A DNA stretch of 64,000 nt from an uncultured Lachnospiraceae bacterium (GTDB taxonomy: Bacteria > Bacillota > Clostridia > Lachnospirales > Lachnospiraceae). The stretch is from positions 62,001 to 126,000 of the forward strand of contig ONNQ01000003.1 in assembly GCA_900319245.1 (NCBI GenBank), given 5' to 3'. The stretch's first letter is position 1. Each line of letters starts with the position of its first letter. Positions 27,076 to 36,298 of the stretch are shown piece after piece. The position numbers and the translations under genes were made by a program. The notes beneath the pieces are model-generated. The model had not been told where the DNA came from, searched no databases, and saw only the letters and a list, made by a program, of their open reading frames with translations.

Positions 27076-27807
27076 TCAGTCCTCGTCCCAGTTATGGTAA
27101 ACGGCCTGTACGTCGTCATCGTCGTCCAAAAGGTCCAGAATTCTGTTGATCTGCTTGAGCATGGTCTCATCTGTGACCTTGACATAGTTCTGGGGGATCA
27201 TTGTCACTTCTGAAGAAGCCAGTGCAATGCCCTCATCCTTGAGCGCCTTCTCCACGGCGTCAAAATCTTCCTCTGCCGTGATGATCTCGAAGCTGTCCTC
27301 TTCTTCCTTGATATCTTCCGCGCCGGCGTCAAGAGCGATCATCATCAGATCGTCTGCGCTCAGGTCGCACTCTTCCTTGTCTACGATGATCTGGCCCCTC
27401 TTGTCGAACATAAAGGAGACGCAGCCGGGCGTGCCGATGCTTCCGCCGCCCTTTGTAAAAGCGGATCTGACGTTCGCAGCTGTTCTGTTCTGGTTGTCCG
27501 TCAGCGTGTCCACGATGATCGCGATGCCGCCAGGGCCATACCCTTCATAGGTATTGTACTGATAGTTTACGTTGCCGACGTCGCCTGCCGCCTTCTTGAT
27601 GCCGCGCTCGATGGTCTCGTTGGGCATGTTGTTGGCTTTGGCCTTCGCAACGACCTTGGCAAGCTTAAAGTTATTGTTGGGATCGGGGCCGCCCTCTTTG
27701 ACAGCAACCGCGATCTCACGGCCGATGATGGTAAAGATCTTGCCCTTCGCCGCATCGTTCTTCTCTTTCTTGTGTTTAATGTTCGCAAACTTGGAATGTC
27801 CTGACAT
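27076..27807 (-). CDS. yebC: YebC/PmpR-family regulator or translation factor
   Basis: The 243-residue protein has the conserved opening MSGHSKFANIKHKKEKND and the later NMPNETIERGIKKAAG and YEGYGPGGIAIIVD segments. Family members are described either as DNA-binding regulators or, more recently, as factors that help ribosomes on difficult sequences. AAGGAG precedes the ATG. The acidic C-terminus (LDDDDDVQAVYHNWDED) is usual. It heads the yebC-small gene-ftsK group. Confidence 0.95.
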   Translation of the reverse strand: MSGHSKFANIKHKKEKNDAAKGKIFTIIGREIAVAVKEGGPDPNNNFKLAKVVAKAKANNMPNETIERGIKKAAGDVGNVNYQYNTYEGYGPGGIAIIVDTLTDNQNRTAANVRSAFTKGGGSIGTPGCVSFMFDKRGQIIVDKEECDLSADDLMMIALDAGAEDIKEEEDSFEIITAEEDFDAVEKALKDEGIALASSEVTMIPQNYVKVTDETMLKQINRILDLLDDDDDVQAVYHNWDED

Positions 27808-27919
27808 TGTTTCGCTCCTTATCTTCTATATTCGCATTGCCGGACCCGGAAAGTCCGGTATTTAGCATAATCTGTACACAAAGATACAAATTAGACTATA
27901 CCATTAACGGCGAGAGCCG

Positions 27920-29113
27920 TCAACCGAGGGATCCCCCGCAAGGAATCCTGGGTACCCGGGCGTTGATGTCGCAGGCAAGCTCATAATTGAAGCGGCCGGA
28001 CAGATCTCCGAGTTCTTCCATGGTAATGCATTCATCTCCGTCCTGCCCGATCAGGGTGCAGAGGCTTCCCTCTGCAGCGCCTGGTATGTGCGTGACGTCC
28101 ACCATCATCTGGTCCATGCAGACTCTGCCCAGGATCGGCGCCTTCTTGCCGCAGATCAAAACATAGCCTTTGCCGGACAGACTTCTGGGATATCCATCGC
28201 CATAGCCAACCGGGATCGTGGCGATCCTCGTTCTGTCTGCACTCGTTGTATAGGTGCCGCCGTAGCTGACACTGACGCCCGGTCCGCATTCCTTAATATA
28301 GACAATGCGGGAATAAAGCGTCATCACGGGCCTGAGCGGTACTTTGACCCGGCTGACTTCGCTGGAGGGCCACAGTCCGTACAGGGTGATCCCGGCGCGC
28401 ACCAGATTCAGATTGGCCTGCGGGAACTCAATAATGCCGGCGCTGTTGGAGATGTGGCAGATGGGGATCTCATAGCCGAGCGCCTTCCGGATCCTGTCCG
28501 CGAAATCCTGATACAGCGCAATCTGCGCGTGGGTCGGGGCGGGATCGCTCTCGTCAGCCTTGGCAAAGTGGGTGAACATGCCCTCGACGATGACGCCGGG
28601 CGTGTGGATCGCTTTGTCCACAAACTGAAGGCCCTCATCATCCGGACGAATTCCGATCCGTCCCATGCCGGTATCCACTGCGATGTGAATGCGGACTGGA
28701 TTTCCCTGCCGCGCTGCCGCCTCGGAGAGCTGCGCCAACATGTCCTCTCTGAAACAGGCGGGCCGGATTTCCAGTTTGATCAGTTCCTCATAACAGTAAG
28801 GAAATACGTAGCCGAGAAGGATGATCGGCTTCTTGGCGCCGTGTGCCCGAAGCTCCCTGGCCTCTTCAAAGGTCGCCGCCGCATACCCCCACACATAGGG
28901 AAGCTTTTCCAGCTCTTTCATCAAAAGCACAGCGCCGTGACCATACCCGTTTGTCTTCAGGACTGCGACCATCTGCGTATTGGGATCGATGCTGTTATGC
29001 ATGCTTTCCATGTTAAAGTGAAGCGCATCCAGATCGATCTGCGCCCAGATCCGGTCAACGCCTTCTACATCCGTCGTTCTGCAAGACGTCTGTTCCCAAA
29101 TTCTGTCAGCCAT
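27920..29113 (-). CDS. alr: Alanine racemase
   Basis: Alr converts L-alanine to D-alanine with PLP for peptidoglycan and, where present, teichoic acid esters. The 397 residues contain the PLP lysine in AVLKTNGYGHG (Lys53; TN replaces the common AD), and the catalytic tyrosine in SVSYGGTYTT. IPVGYGDGYPR and GRVCMDQMMVDVT are also typical. The start at 29113 follows GGAGG at five bases; the ATG at 29125 overlaps that site. It lies 114 bases after the NAD(P)HX repair gene. Confidence 0.96.
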   Translation of the reverse strand: MADRIWEQTSCRTTDVEGVDRIWAQIDLDALHFNMESMHNSIDPNTQMVAVLKTNGYGHGAVLLMKELEKLPYVWGYAAATFEEARELRAHGAKKPIILLGYVFPYCYEELIKLEIRPACFREDMLAQLSEAAARQGNPVRIHIAVDTGMGRIGIRPDDEGLQFVDKAIHTPGVIVEGMFTHFAKADESDPAPTHAQIALYQDFADRIRKALGYEIPICHISNSAGIIEFPQANLNLVRAGITLYGLWPSSEVSRVKVPLRPVMTLYSRIVYIKECGPGVSVSYGGTYTTSADRTRIATIPVGYGDGYPRSLSGKGYVLICGKKAPILGRVCMDQMMVDVTHIPGAAEGSLCTLIGQDGDECITMEELGDLSGRFNYELACDINARVPRIPCGGSLG

Positions 29114-29227
29114 TTCCGCCTCCATTCTCCTGTCGTTGTGTGCTTGTTTCTGTGCAAGGCCCGCATTGCGGGCTTCTGCGCCGCTTCAAAAGCCGTCGGC
29201 CACAATGATTGCGGGCCGCTGCGCTGC

Positions 29228-30886
29228 CTAAAGGACGGCGCTCTCGATTGCATGAAATACCGATTCCTCCGCGCGGATCAGGTCGCCTGCCAGCATGGCC
29301 CGCTCCCCCATCCTACGTTTACATGCGTCTCCGGCTTCCGCATGGATATAGGCCGCCGCCTGCGCCGCCCTGTGTCCACGGCTCTCGCTGCCCGTCACCG
29401 CCATGAGCATGGCCGCCGTGATGCCAGTCAGCACATCGCCGCTGCCGGCCGTTGCCATACCGCTGTTTCCGTTGGTGATCATGGTGATCTCCCGCACGCC
29501 CTTGGAAACGATCAAGGTTCGCGCGTCTTTGCCGATGACCGTGCACTGATAGCGATCGGCCAGCTGCCGTAAGAGCGGGATCCGTTCTCTGCCGGCTTCC
29601 GCCACTGTCTTGTGGACAAGATCCGCAAATTCCGCCAGATGCGGCGTCAGGATGCAGGCTGTCTCCGGGTCCCATTTCTGCATCAGCGCATCCGCTCTCT
29701 CACCGGACGCGATCAGCCTGAGCGCGTCCGCGTCGATCACGATCCCGCGCAGCGGTTTGCGGCGTTTTTCATTTGCCCGGATCTCACCTTTTTCGTCTGC
29801 CGACACAAATCTAAGCAGTGCGTCCAGCATGACTTCCGCTTCCCATCCTCTGCCGATTGCAGGTCCGATCACAACCGCGTCGGCCCACTCGAGGTCCCTG
29901 TACAGACTCTCCCGGATCCGGTCTTCCTCCTCCCTCCGGGCGTCCGCCGCATCCGGCAGTGCGCTGTAAACGGTCAACATTGCCTCCGGAAGCGTTTCCT
30001 GTATGATCACACGATTTTCTTCCCTTGTGAAGATCTTGACCATGCCTGCGCCGCTTCTCATGGCGGCTTCCGCGCTCAGAAGGGCTGCGCCGCACATGGC
30101 GTAGCTGCCGGCAACGATCAGGATTTTGCCAAAGGTCCCCTTGTTGCCGCCCCCATCTCTGTGGGCTATCCGCCTTGCCACATCCGCATGTTCCAGCATG
30201 ATCATCTCGGGGCGCTGCCCGCCCTCGCACGCAAAGCTCCTGTCATGGATCCCGATCTGCCGCAGGATGGTCTCCCCGCAATATGTGCTTCCTGGATAGA
30301 AGAAATGTCCTCTCTTATAGTAGGCGAAAGTCACAGTGAGATCGCACCGGAACGCGCAGCCGAGCACCTCGCCCGTCTCCGAGGAAATGCCGGAGGGAAT
30401 ATCGAGTCCCACTACCATGCAGCCGGTCCTGTCCCTGTACTCATTGACTGCCTCCACGATGTCCGCCGCCGTCCCGGAGAGCGCCCTTGCAAGGCCCGTC
30501 CCGAACAGTGCGTCGACAATCACGTCCGGTCTGAATTCATACATTGCTTCCCGGTTCCATGCGCAAAGCGCTGCGCCATAGGCTTGCAGGATCATTTGCT
30601 GTGTCAAGGCAGAACTCCCTGCCGGCGGTGTTTTGGCAGAGAGCAGCAGATATTGCACGTCATAGCCATTGTCTGTCAAAAGACGCCCCACGGCCAGTCC
30701 ATCCGCGCCGTTGTTGCCGGGCCCTGCCAGGATCGTCACCCTGGCGTCTTGCGCTGTTCTTTTCACAATCTCCTCATATACAGAGAGCGCCGCCCTTTCC
30801 ATCAGCACGATGGAAGGGATTCCGATCACATCTGACGTCAGTCTGTCCGCCTGCGCCATTTCATTTCCTGTCAGCAGATATTTCAT
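29228..30886 (-). CDS. nnr: Bifunctional NAD(P)HX epimerase / ADP-dependent dehydratase
   Basis: The enzyme repairs hydrated NADH and NADPH. The N-terminal YjeF epimerase half (about residues 1-215) shows LAGPGNNGADGLAVGRLL, and FDIPSGI-like GLDIPSGISSETGEV. The C-terminal ribokinase-like dehydratase half (about 230-545) has NKGTFGKILIVAGS and GNSGMATAGSGDVLTG. Length of 552 residues matches the fused family. AAGGAT precedes the ATG. Rex, an NADH/NAD sensor, is immediately upstream on the same strand. Confidence 0.95.
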   Translation of the reverse strand: MKYLLTGNEMAQADRLTSDVIGIPSIVLMERAALSVYEEIVKRTAQDARVTILAGPGNNGADGLAVGRLLTDNGYDVQYLLLSAKTPPAGSSALTQQMILQAYGAALCAWNREAMYEFRPDVIVDALFGTGLARALSGTAADIVEAVNEYRDRTGCMVVGLDIPSGISSETGEVLGCAFRCDLTVTFAYYKRGHFFYPGSTYCGETILRQIGIHDRSFACEGGQRPEMIMLEHADVARRIAHRDGGGNKGTFGKILIVAGSYAMCGAALLSAEAAMRSGAGMVKIFTREENRVIIQETLPEAMLTVYSALPDAADARREEEDRIRESLYRDLEWADAVVIGPAIGRGWEAEVMLDALLRFVSADEKGEIRANEKRRKPLRGIVIDADALRLIASGERADALMQKWDPETACILTPHLAEFADLVHKTVAEAGRERIPLLRQLADRYQCTVIGKDARTLIVSKGVREITMITNGNSGMATAGSGDVLTGITAAMLMAVTGSESRGHRAAQAAAYIHAEAGDACKRRMGERAMLAGDLIRAEESVFHAIESAVL

Positions 30887-30928
30887 ACCTTATCCTTCTA
30901 TTAGTATTATCAAACCTCTGCGATAAAA

Positions 30929-30975
30929 TATAAGAACGCCCTTCCCGGAGTATGATCATTTCCGGAAAAGGCGTA
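30929..30975 (-). terminator. Terminator after rex
   Basis: On the minus strand ACGCCTTTTCCGGA and TCCGGGAAGGGCGT form a 14-base stem with two G-U pairs. TCTTATATTTT follows. Confidence 0.6.
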
Positions 30976-31003
30976 TCCAGACCAGCCGCATCAGGCCGGC
31001 GCA

Positions 31004-31642
31004 TTATTTCTCGCTCTCATGACGGCGAATATTATAGGACAGTTTCATAAGGCTGTCCTGCAAGTGCACACTCTCCACCTGAATCCTGTCCGGTACCTTC
31101 AGATCCACATGGGCAAAATTCCAAATCGCCTTGATCGGCGTCTCCGCCAGCACCTGCGTGATCTCGATCGCAGCCGCTTTCGGGATGGTCAGGACAGCAA
31201 TATCGATGTGGTTTTCTCTAATATAACCGGGCATCTGCTCCATGGGATAAATCGGCACATTCGCGATTTTCTTGTCATGCAGAAGGGGATTGATATCAAA
31301 TGCCCCCTTGAAAGAGAATCCGCGGTTCTTGAGATTCATGTAATTGACAAGGGCCTGTCCGAGATTACCGGCCCCGATCAGAATCATATCGTGCTGCTTG
31401 TTGAGGCCCAGGATCTTTCCGATCTCCTCATACAGATAACTTGTATTGTATCCGTATCCCTGCTGCCCGAATCCGCCAAAATTGTTAAAATCCTGCCTGA
31501 TCTGTGAGGCAGTGACATTCATGATCCTGCTTAGCTCCTGGGAGGAAATTCTCTCTACGCCTTCGCTTTTCAGATCTCCCAGATATCTGTAATAACGAGG
31601 CAGTCTCCCTATTACTGCCTGTGAAATCCCCCGTTCTTCCAC
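31004..31642 (-). CDS. rex: Redox-sensing transcriptional repressor Rex
   Basis: Rex senses the NADH/NAD ratio and represses fermentation genes. The 212-residue protein has a winged helix (SAVTAS-type VTASQIRQDFNNFGGFGQQGYGY is the recognition region, residues 45-65) and a Rossmann fold with ILIGAGNLGQALVNY. A domain-swapped C-terminal helix is expected. The start is a GTG at 31642. A strong promoter with a palindrome downstream of it lies upstream, consistent with autoregulation. Confidence 0.96.
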   Translation of the reverse strand: MEERGISQAVIGRLPRYYRYLGDLKSEGVERISSQELSRIMNVTASQIRQDFNNFGGFGQQGYGYNTSYLYEEIGKILGLNKQHDMILIGAGNLGQALVNYMNLKNRGFSFKGAFDINPLLHDKKIANVPIYPMEQMPGYIRENHIDIAVLTIPKAAAIEITQVLAETPIKAIWNFAHVDLKVPDRIQVESVHLQDSLMKLSYNIRRHESEK

Positions 31643-31709
31643 GCTTATTCATACATCCTTTCTTATGTCACGGCCAAGTCACACCTTCACCTTGGCCACT
31701 GTTATCAAT

Positions 31710-31725
31710 TTCTAATTAGTTAGAA
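31710..31725. promoter_or_regulatory. Candidate Rex operator
   Basis: TTCTAA-TTAG-TTAGAA is a 6-4-6 palindrome just downstream of the rex -10 box. The architecture is like the Rex box TTGTTAA-N4-TTAACAA, although the bases differ, and the position would allow repression of rex. Confidence 0.4.
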
Positions 31726-31736
31726 CATACACGTTT

Positions 31737-31765
31737 ATTATATCGAGTTGTCAAAAACCCGTCAA
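31737..31765 (-). promoter_or_regulatory. Promoter of rex
   Basis: On the minus strand TTGACG is followed after exactly 17 bases by a perfect TATAAT, about 95 bases before the start codon. Confidence 0.8.
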
Positions 31766-31804
31766 TTACAAATACTGGCAGCACATTTTACCATTGCAGG
31801 CATC

Positions 31805-31844
31805 ATGCAATCATTCGTGCAAGCATTTATGCAATCATTCATGC
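31805..31844. repeat. Direct repeat pair upstream of ABC-F gene
   Basis: ATGCAATCATTCGTGC (31805) recurs with one change at 31829, a period of 24 bases. The pair lies 46-85 bases upstream of the ABC-F -35 box. Confidence 0.7.
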
Positions 31845-31889
31845 GCTCCTTACCGTGCATACAGCCGCGTCCGTACAGCCTGTCCTCGT

Positions 31890-31918
31890 TTGACTTATCC
31901 CGCTTTTTTCTATATCAT
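31890..31918 (+). promoter_or_regulatory. Promoter of the ABC-F gene
   Basis: TTGACT and TATCAT are separated by 17 bases. The predicted transcript starts near 31925, giving a leader of about 95 bases. Confidence 0.6.
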
Positions 31919-31925
31919 TGGGAAT

Positions 31926-31950
31926 ACCGGCATGTGCCGGTGATTTTTGG
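31926..31950 (+). promoter_or_regulatory. Hairpin at the start of the ABC-F leader
   Basis: ACCGGCATGTGCCGGT folds on itself and is followed by GATTTTTGG. It would sit at the very 5' end of the transcript and could act as a weak attenuator or as a stabilising cap. Confidence 0.35.
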
Positions 31951-32019
31951 CAATATCCATTATGCAGTGCATACAGATCTGACAGCCTGCGCTTTTACAG
32001 AAATTGAGAGTATAGATTC

Positions 32020-34068
32020 ATGATCCTTGCTTGTCATCATATCAGTAAAGAATATCCGGAAAACGTTGTCCTTAGAGACGTCACTTTCCATCTGGAAAAG
32101 GGCGATAAGGCGGCGATCATCGGCATCAACGGCGCCGGCAAGACGACACTCCTCAAGATCATCGTCGGACAGGAGACCGCGGACGAGGGCTCCGTCTCTT
32201 TTGAACGGGACTGCAGCTTTGGCTACCTGGCCCAGAACCAGGATCTGTCCTCTGACCGGACGATTTATGAGGAAGTTCTCTCTGTCAAACAGTATCTGAT
32301 CGATATGGAGAATCAGCTCTCCCGCTATGAAAAAGAGATGGATTCACTAAAAGGCGAAGCGCTCACACAGACCATCTCCGCCTATACGGACCTCCTGCAC
32401 AAATTTGAGCGGGAAAACGGCTACGCCTACAAGGGCGAGGTGACCGGCGTCCTCAAGGGACTTGGCTTTACGCCGGAAGAATATGAGCAGCGCGTCGCGA
32501 CGCTCTCCGGTGGACAGAAGACGCGGGTCGCGCTCGGAAAGCTCCTGGTGCAAAAGCCCGATCTGATCATGCTCGACGAGCCCACCAATCACCTGGATAT
32601 GAACAGCATCCGGTGGCTGGAAACCTACCTCATGAACTACCGGGGCACTGTGCTCGTGGTCTCCCACGACCGCTATTTCCTTGACCGCACGGTCACCAAG
32701 ATCCTGGAGCTGGAAAACGGAAAGTCCATGCTCTTTCAGGGCAACTATTCCGTCTATGCGGAGCGCAAAAAGGCACTGCGCGAACAGCAGTACCACGCCT
32801 ACCTCAACAACCAGGCGGAGATCCGCCACCAGGAGGAGGTCATCGAAAAGCTGCGCCGCTTTAACCGCGAGAAATCGATCCGGCGCGCAGAGAGCCGCGA
32901 GAAGATGCTCCAGAAGACGGAAGTCCTCGAAAAGCCAATCGATATAAAAGACGACATGCACCTCGTCTTCACGCCCTGCATCAAGAGCGGCCGGGAAGTA
33001 CTCAGTGTGGAGGATCTGGCCAAGTCCTATGGCAGTAAGCACCTCTTTTCCGGTATTTCCTTTAAGATCCGCCGCGGTGAGCACGTCGCGCTGATCGGAG
33101 ACAACGGAACGGGCAAATCCACGATCCTGGGCATCCTCAATGAGATCGTTCCCCCGGACCGCGGCGTGATCCGTCTGGGAACCAACGTGCATATCGGCTA
33201 CTACGACCAGGAGCACCACGTGCTGCACGACGATAAGACGGTCTTCGAGGAGATCTCGGACGAATATCCCGCCATGAACAACACGCAGATCCGCAGTATG
33301 CTGGCTTCTTTCTTATTTACCGGTGAAGAAGTCTTTAAAAGGATCGGGGATCTGAGCGGCGGCGAGAAGGGACGCGTATCCCTTGCCAAGCTCATGCTCT
33401 CCAAGGCCAATTTTTTGATCCTGGACGAGCCCACCAACCATCTGGATCTGGTCTCCAAGGAAGTTCTGGAAAATGCGCTGAACGCCTATGAGGGAACCGT
33501 TCTCTATGTCTCCCATGACCGCTACTTTATCAACCACACGGCGAGCCGCATTCTCTCTCTGACGCAGAAAGTGCTGTTAAGTTACCCCGGCAACAATTCC
33601 GAGAAGGCGCCCGATCGCTTTATCGGCAATTATGATTTCTATCTGGAAAAATCGGCGCAGGTCCAGGATGTCCTGCTGCAGGACGCCTATCGGGATGGAC
33701 AGGGCGTCCCGCCCGCCGGTACGAGCGGTGCCCAGGCGGCCGGTGCCCAGAAGGACGGCAATACCGGTAAACCGGTTCCCGGCGCCGCCGGAAAGCCTGC
33801 CGCAGCCCCCACAAGCGAGAAGCAGAACTGGGTGCAGCAGAAAGAGGAACAGGCAAGACTCCGCAAGGCCGCCAACGATCTTCGCAAGGTGGAGGAGAAA
33901 ATCGCCGCTTCTGAGGAAGAAATTGCCGCCATCGAGGAGCAGATGGCCCTGCCCGAGAACTATTCCAACGCCGGTAAGCTCGCAGAACTGAACAGCCGCA
34001 AGGAAGCGCTGGAGGAATCGCTGGCAGAGCTCTACGAGAAGTGGGAAGAACTCAGTGAACATGTATGA
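32020..34068 (+). CDS. ABC-F family ATP-binding protein
   Basis: ABC-F proteins bind the ribosome, acting in translation control or antibiotic protection, and have no membrane domain. The 682-residue protein has two ATPase domains. The first has Walker A GINGAGKTT (near residue 36), signature LSGGQKTRVALGKLL and catalytic MLDEPTNHLD. The second has GDNGTGKST (near 361) with LSGGEKGRVSLAKLML and ILDEPTNHLD. The charged interdomain linker (residues 245-310) and a C-terminal coiled coil of about 80 residues after an Ala/Gly-rich spacer place it with Uup/YdiF types. It is on the plus strand, divergent from rex. Whether it confers resistance cannot be told. Confidence 0.95.
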   Translation: MILACHHISKEYPENVVLRDVTFHLEKGDKAAIIGINGAGKTTLLKIIVGQETADEGSVSFERDCSFGYLAQNQDLSSDRTIYEEVLSVKQYLIDMENQLSRYEKEMDSLKGEALTQTISAYTDLLHKFERENGYAYKGEVTGVLKGLGFTPEEYEQRVATLSGGQKTRVALGKLLVQKPDLIMLDEPTNHLDMNSIRWLETYLMNYRGTVLVVSHDRYFLDRTVTKILELENGKSMLFQGNYSVYAERKKALREQQYHAYLNNQAEIRHQEEVIEKLRRFNREKSIRRAESREKMLQKTEVLEKPIDIKDDMHLVFTPCIKSGREVLSVEDLAKSYGSKHLFSGISFKIRRGEHVALIGDNGTGKSTILGILNEIVPPDRGVIRLGTNVHIGYYDQEHHVLHDDKTVFEEISDEYPAMNNTQIRSMLASFLFTGEEVFKRIGDLSGGEKGRVSLAKLMLSKANFLILDEPTNHLDLVSKEVLENALNAYEGTVLYVSHDRYFINHTASRILSLTQKVLLSYPGNNSEKAPDRFIGNYDFYLEKSAQVQDVLLQDAYRDGQGVPPAGTSGAQAAGAQKDGNTGKPVPGAAGKPAAAPTSEKQNWVQQKEEQARLRKAANDLRKVEEKIAASEEEIAAIEEQMALPENYSNAGKLAELNSRKEALEESLAELYEKWEELSEHV

Positions 34069-34078
34069 TATAAGAATA

Positions 34079-34108
34079 AAAAACCAGGCTTCATCAGCCT
34101 GGTTTTTT
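34079..34108. terminator. Bidirectional terminator between ABC-F gene and icd
   Basis: AAAAACCAGGCT and AGCCTGGTTTTTT flank a five-base loop between the convergent genes. Confidence 0.92.
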
Positions 34109-34118
34109 CGTGTTATCT

Positions 34119-35333
34119 TTATGCGTTCATCTTTTTGTCCAGCGTCTCCTTGATCGCAAGGATAAACTCCTCTGTGCCGAGCTTCTCCACATTGGGGATG
34201 GTGGTGATCAGCGCGAGATCGCCTGTCATCTTGCCGGATTCGATGGTCTCCAGCGTCGCCTCGTCGAGAAGGTCCGCAAACTTCATAAGCTCCGGAATCT
34301 GGTCCAGTTCTCCTCTCTTTCTCAGAGCGCCGGTCCAGGCAAAGATGGTTGCGACCGAGTTCGTGGACGTCTTCTCCCCTTTGAGATGCTTGTAGTAGTG
34401 TCTCTGCACCGTTCCGTGCGCGGCTTCATACTCGTAATAGCCCGCAGGGGAAACGAGGATGGATGTCATCATAGCCAGAGAGCCAAAGCTTGTCGCCATC
34501 ATGTCGCTCATGACGTCGCCGTCGTAGTTCTTGAGTGCCCACACAAAGCCGCCCTCTGAGCGCATCACGCGGGCTACTGCGTCGTCGATCAGTGTGTAAA
34601 AATAGGTGATGCCGGCCGCTTCAAATCTCTCCTTGTACTCCTCGTCGTACATACGCTCGAAGATCTCCTTGAAGCGCGTATCATAGGTCTTGGAGATGGT
34701 ATCCTTGGTAGAGAACCACAGGTCCTGCTTGATGCTGAGCGCATATTCGAAGCAGCTGCGCGCAAATCCCTCAATGGAGTGATCCGTATTGTGAATGCCC
34801 TGGATGATGCCGGGTCCCTCAAATGTGTGGATGGTCTTTCGGGTTACGGTTCCGTCCGCAGCCGTGAACACAAGCTCTGCGGTTCCGGCGCCGGGAACAC
34901 GGATTTCTGAATTCTTATAGACGTCGCCGTATGCGTGACGCGCCATGGTAATAGGCTTTTTCCATGTGCGCACATAGGGATCGATGCCCTTTACAAGGAT
35001 CGGCGCCCGGAAGACTGTACCGTCAAGAGCCGCGCGGATCGTCCCGTTGGGACTCTTATACATTTTCTTGAGGTGATACTCCTCGACTCTGGCTGCATTG
35101 GGTGTGATGGTCGCGCATTTGACAGCGACGCCATACTTTTTGGTCGCCTCTGCGGAATCGATCGTCACCTGATCATTGGTCTCGTCTCTGTGCGCAAGTC
35201 CCAAGTCATAGTATTCTGTCTTGAGATCAATGTAAGGAAGAAGAAGATCGTCCTTGATCATCTGCCAGATGATCCTTGTCATCTCATCTCCGTCCATTTC
35301 CACCAGAGGGGTCTTCATCTGTATCTTCTGCAT
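34119..35333 (-). CDS. icd: NADP-dependent isocitrate dehydrogenase
   Basis: The enzyme oxidises isocitrate to 2-oxoglutarate, here probably for glutamate supply in an anaerobe. The 404-residue protein is of the homodimeric eukaryote-like subfamily ([29 protein letters not shown], and [20 protein letters not shown]). AGGA precedes the ATG. It lies 30 bases after a GntR-family regulator gene and is likely cotranscribed with it. Confidence 0.96.
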   Translation of the reverse strand: MQKIQMKTPLVEMDGDEMTRIIWQMIKDDLLLPYIDLKTEYYDLGLAHRDETNDQVTIDSAEATKKYGVAVKCATITPNAARVEEYHLKKMYKSPNGTIRAALDGTVFRAPILVKGIDPYVRTWKKPITMARHAYGDVYKNSEIRVPGAGTAELVFTAADGTVTRKTIHTFEGPGIIQGIHNTDHSIEGFARSCFEYALSIKQDLWFSTKDTISKTYDTRFKEIFERMYDEEYKERFEAAGITYFYTLIDDAVARVMRSEGGFVWALKNYDGDVMSDMMATSFGSLAMMTSILVSPAGYYEYEAAHGTVQRHYYKHLKGEKTSTNSVATIFAWTGALRKRGELDQIPELMKFADLLDEATLETIESGKMTGDLALITTIPNVEKLGTEEFILAIKETLDKKMNA

Positions 35334-35363
35334 GCTCTTTCCTGCTCCTTCCCGGAAGGCCCA

Positions 35364-36062
35364 TCAGCCCTCCGTGTTTTTGTATATATCATACAATCCG
35401 TTCTTGACCATATTCTCGTAGGCATTCTCCATATGTTCAATGGCACGCCGTTCTGCAAGATCCGCCTTGCCTGCCCGGATTGCTTCCATGATCGCTCTGT
35501 GCTCCTTGTTGGAGGCAGTGCTTCGCTCAATGGTGGACAGCGTCTTTCTGCGGATTCGCATGACGTAGGAATGATAATCCACGAGCTGGTGCTCCAGCAT
35601 CTTGGATCCACAGGCCGCATACAAAATGTGATGGAATTGGTTATCCAGCTCCGCGATCTGTTCCATATGCCCTTTACCTGCATGAAACTCAGCCAGATAG
35701 ACGTTCTCTTCCATGTCTTCGAGCTGCTCCGGTGTGATCCTCTCCGTCGCCCAGCGGGCGCAAAGACCTTCCAGCAGCGCACGGATTGCATAAATATCCC
35801 GCACGTCGTTTTCCTGAATACCAGTCACAAACGCGCCCCGGTTGGGAATGATCTGTACCAGGCCCTCCAGCTCAAGCTGTCTGAGCGCCTCTCTGACCGG
35901 TGTTCGCGATACCCCAAGCTCCTTCCCAATCCGGATCTCTTTGAGTTCTTCGTGTTCCTTATATCTCCCGTTCAAAATATCGTTTCTAATCTTGTGAAAC
36001 ACTCTCCCGCGAAGAGAATACTTATCGGAGACTTCCATATTAAAGTCATACTCGCTGTTCAT
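35364..36062 (-). CDS. GntR-family regulator, FadR/FCD subfamily
   Basis: The 232-residue protein has a winged helix at residues 20-85 (RIGKELGVSRTPVREALRQL) and an all-helical FCD ligand domain (YAIRALLEGLCARWA). FCD regulators often sense organic acids. Its position directly upstream of icd suggests a citrate or isocitrate-type effector, which is inference. The promoter upstream contains a TGTATACA palindrome over the -10, fitting autoregulation. Confidence 0.93.
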   Translation of the reverse strand: MNSEYDFNMEVSDKYSLRGRVFHKIRNDILNGRYKEHEELKEIRIGKELGVSRTPVREALRQLELEGLVQIIPNRGAFVTGIQENDVRDIYAIRALLEGLCARWATERITPEQLEDMEENVYLAEFHAGKGHMEQIAELDNQFHHILYAACGSKMLEHQLVDYHSYVMRIRRKTLSTIERSTASNKEHRAIMEAIRAGKADLAERRAIEHMENAYENMVKNGLYDIYKNTEG

Positions 36063-36137
36063 TGAATCTCCATTCCGCGGGCCCCACCCCGCCTTCTACT
36101 CCATTTCATTGCTCTAAACAGCAAACGCCGTTCTGCA

Positions 36138-36153
36138 TAATTGTATACATTTC
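36138..36153. promoter_or_regulatory. Candidate GntR operator over the gntR -10 box
   Basis: The perfect palindrome TGTATACA (36142-36149) sits in a near-palindromic AT-rich context. This resembles the operators of FCD-type GntR regulators and overlaps the -10 hexamer. Confidence 0.4.
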
Positions 36154-36168
36154 GTGCAATTCTGTCAA
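36140..36168 (-). promoter_or_regulatory. Promoter of gntR-icd
   Basis: On the minus strand a perfect TTGACA is followed after 17 bases by TACAAT, about 80 bases before the gntR start. Confidence 0.75.
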
Positions 36169-36220
36169 TTGTACTGCCGTTATTCTTTGAACGCCGTCGT
36201 TTTGTACAGATTGATTGAGC

Positions 36221-36258
36221 AAAAATGACGAAGCCGCAGGCACACGGCCTGCGGCTTC
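36221..36258 (-). terminator. Terminator after leuS
   Basis: On the minus strand AAGCCGCAGGC pairs with GCCTGCGGCTT around a five-base loop. A T5 run follows after four bases. Confidence 0.75.
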
Positions 36259-36298
36259 CAAAATGTACGCCTCGTTGTGGAGGTATTTTTCGCTATTC

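Larger units (their letters stand above)
31643..32019. other. Intergenic region between divergent rex and ABC-F genes
   Basis: These 377 bases hold no credible gene. From the rex side they contain a GGCCAAG/CTTGGCC inverted repeat (31672-31697), a palindrome that could bind Rex, and the rex promoter. A pair of direct repeats, the ABC-F promoter and a hairpin in its leader follow. A plus-strand frame through the direct repeats lacks a ribosome binding site. Confidence 0.6.

Noticed and set aside
28088..29572. Plus-strand open frame of 494 codons
   Set aside because: It is opposite alr and nnr and has no motif or ribosome binding site.
31748..32023. Plus-strand frame through the direct repeats
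   Set aside because: No ribosome binding site and no recognisable fold; its repeat-like peptide comes from the DNA repeat.
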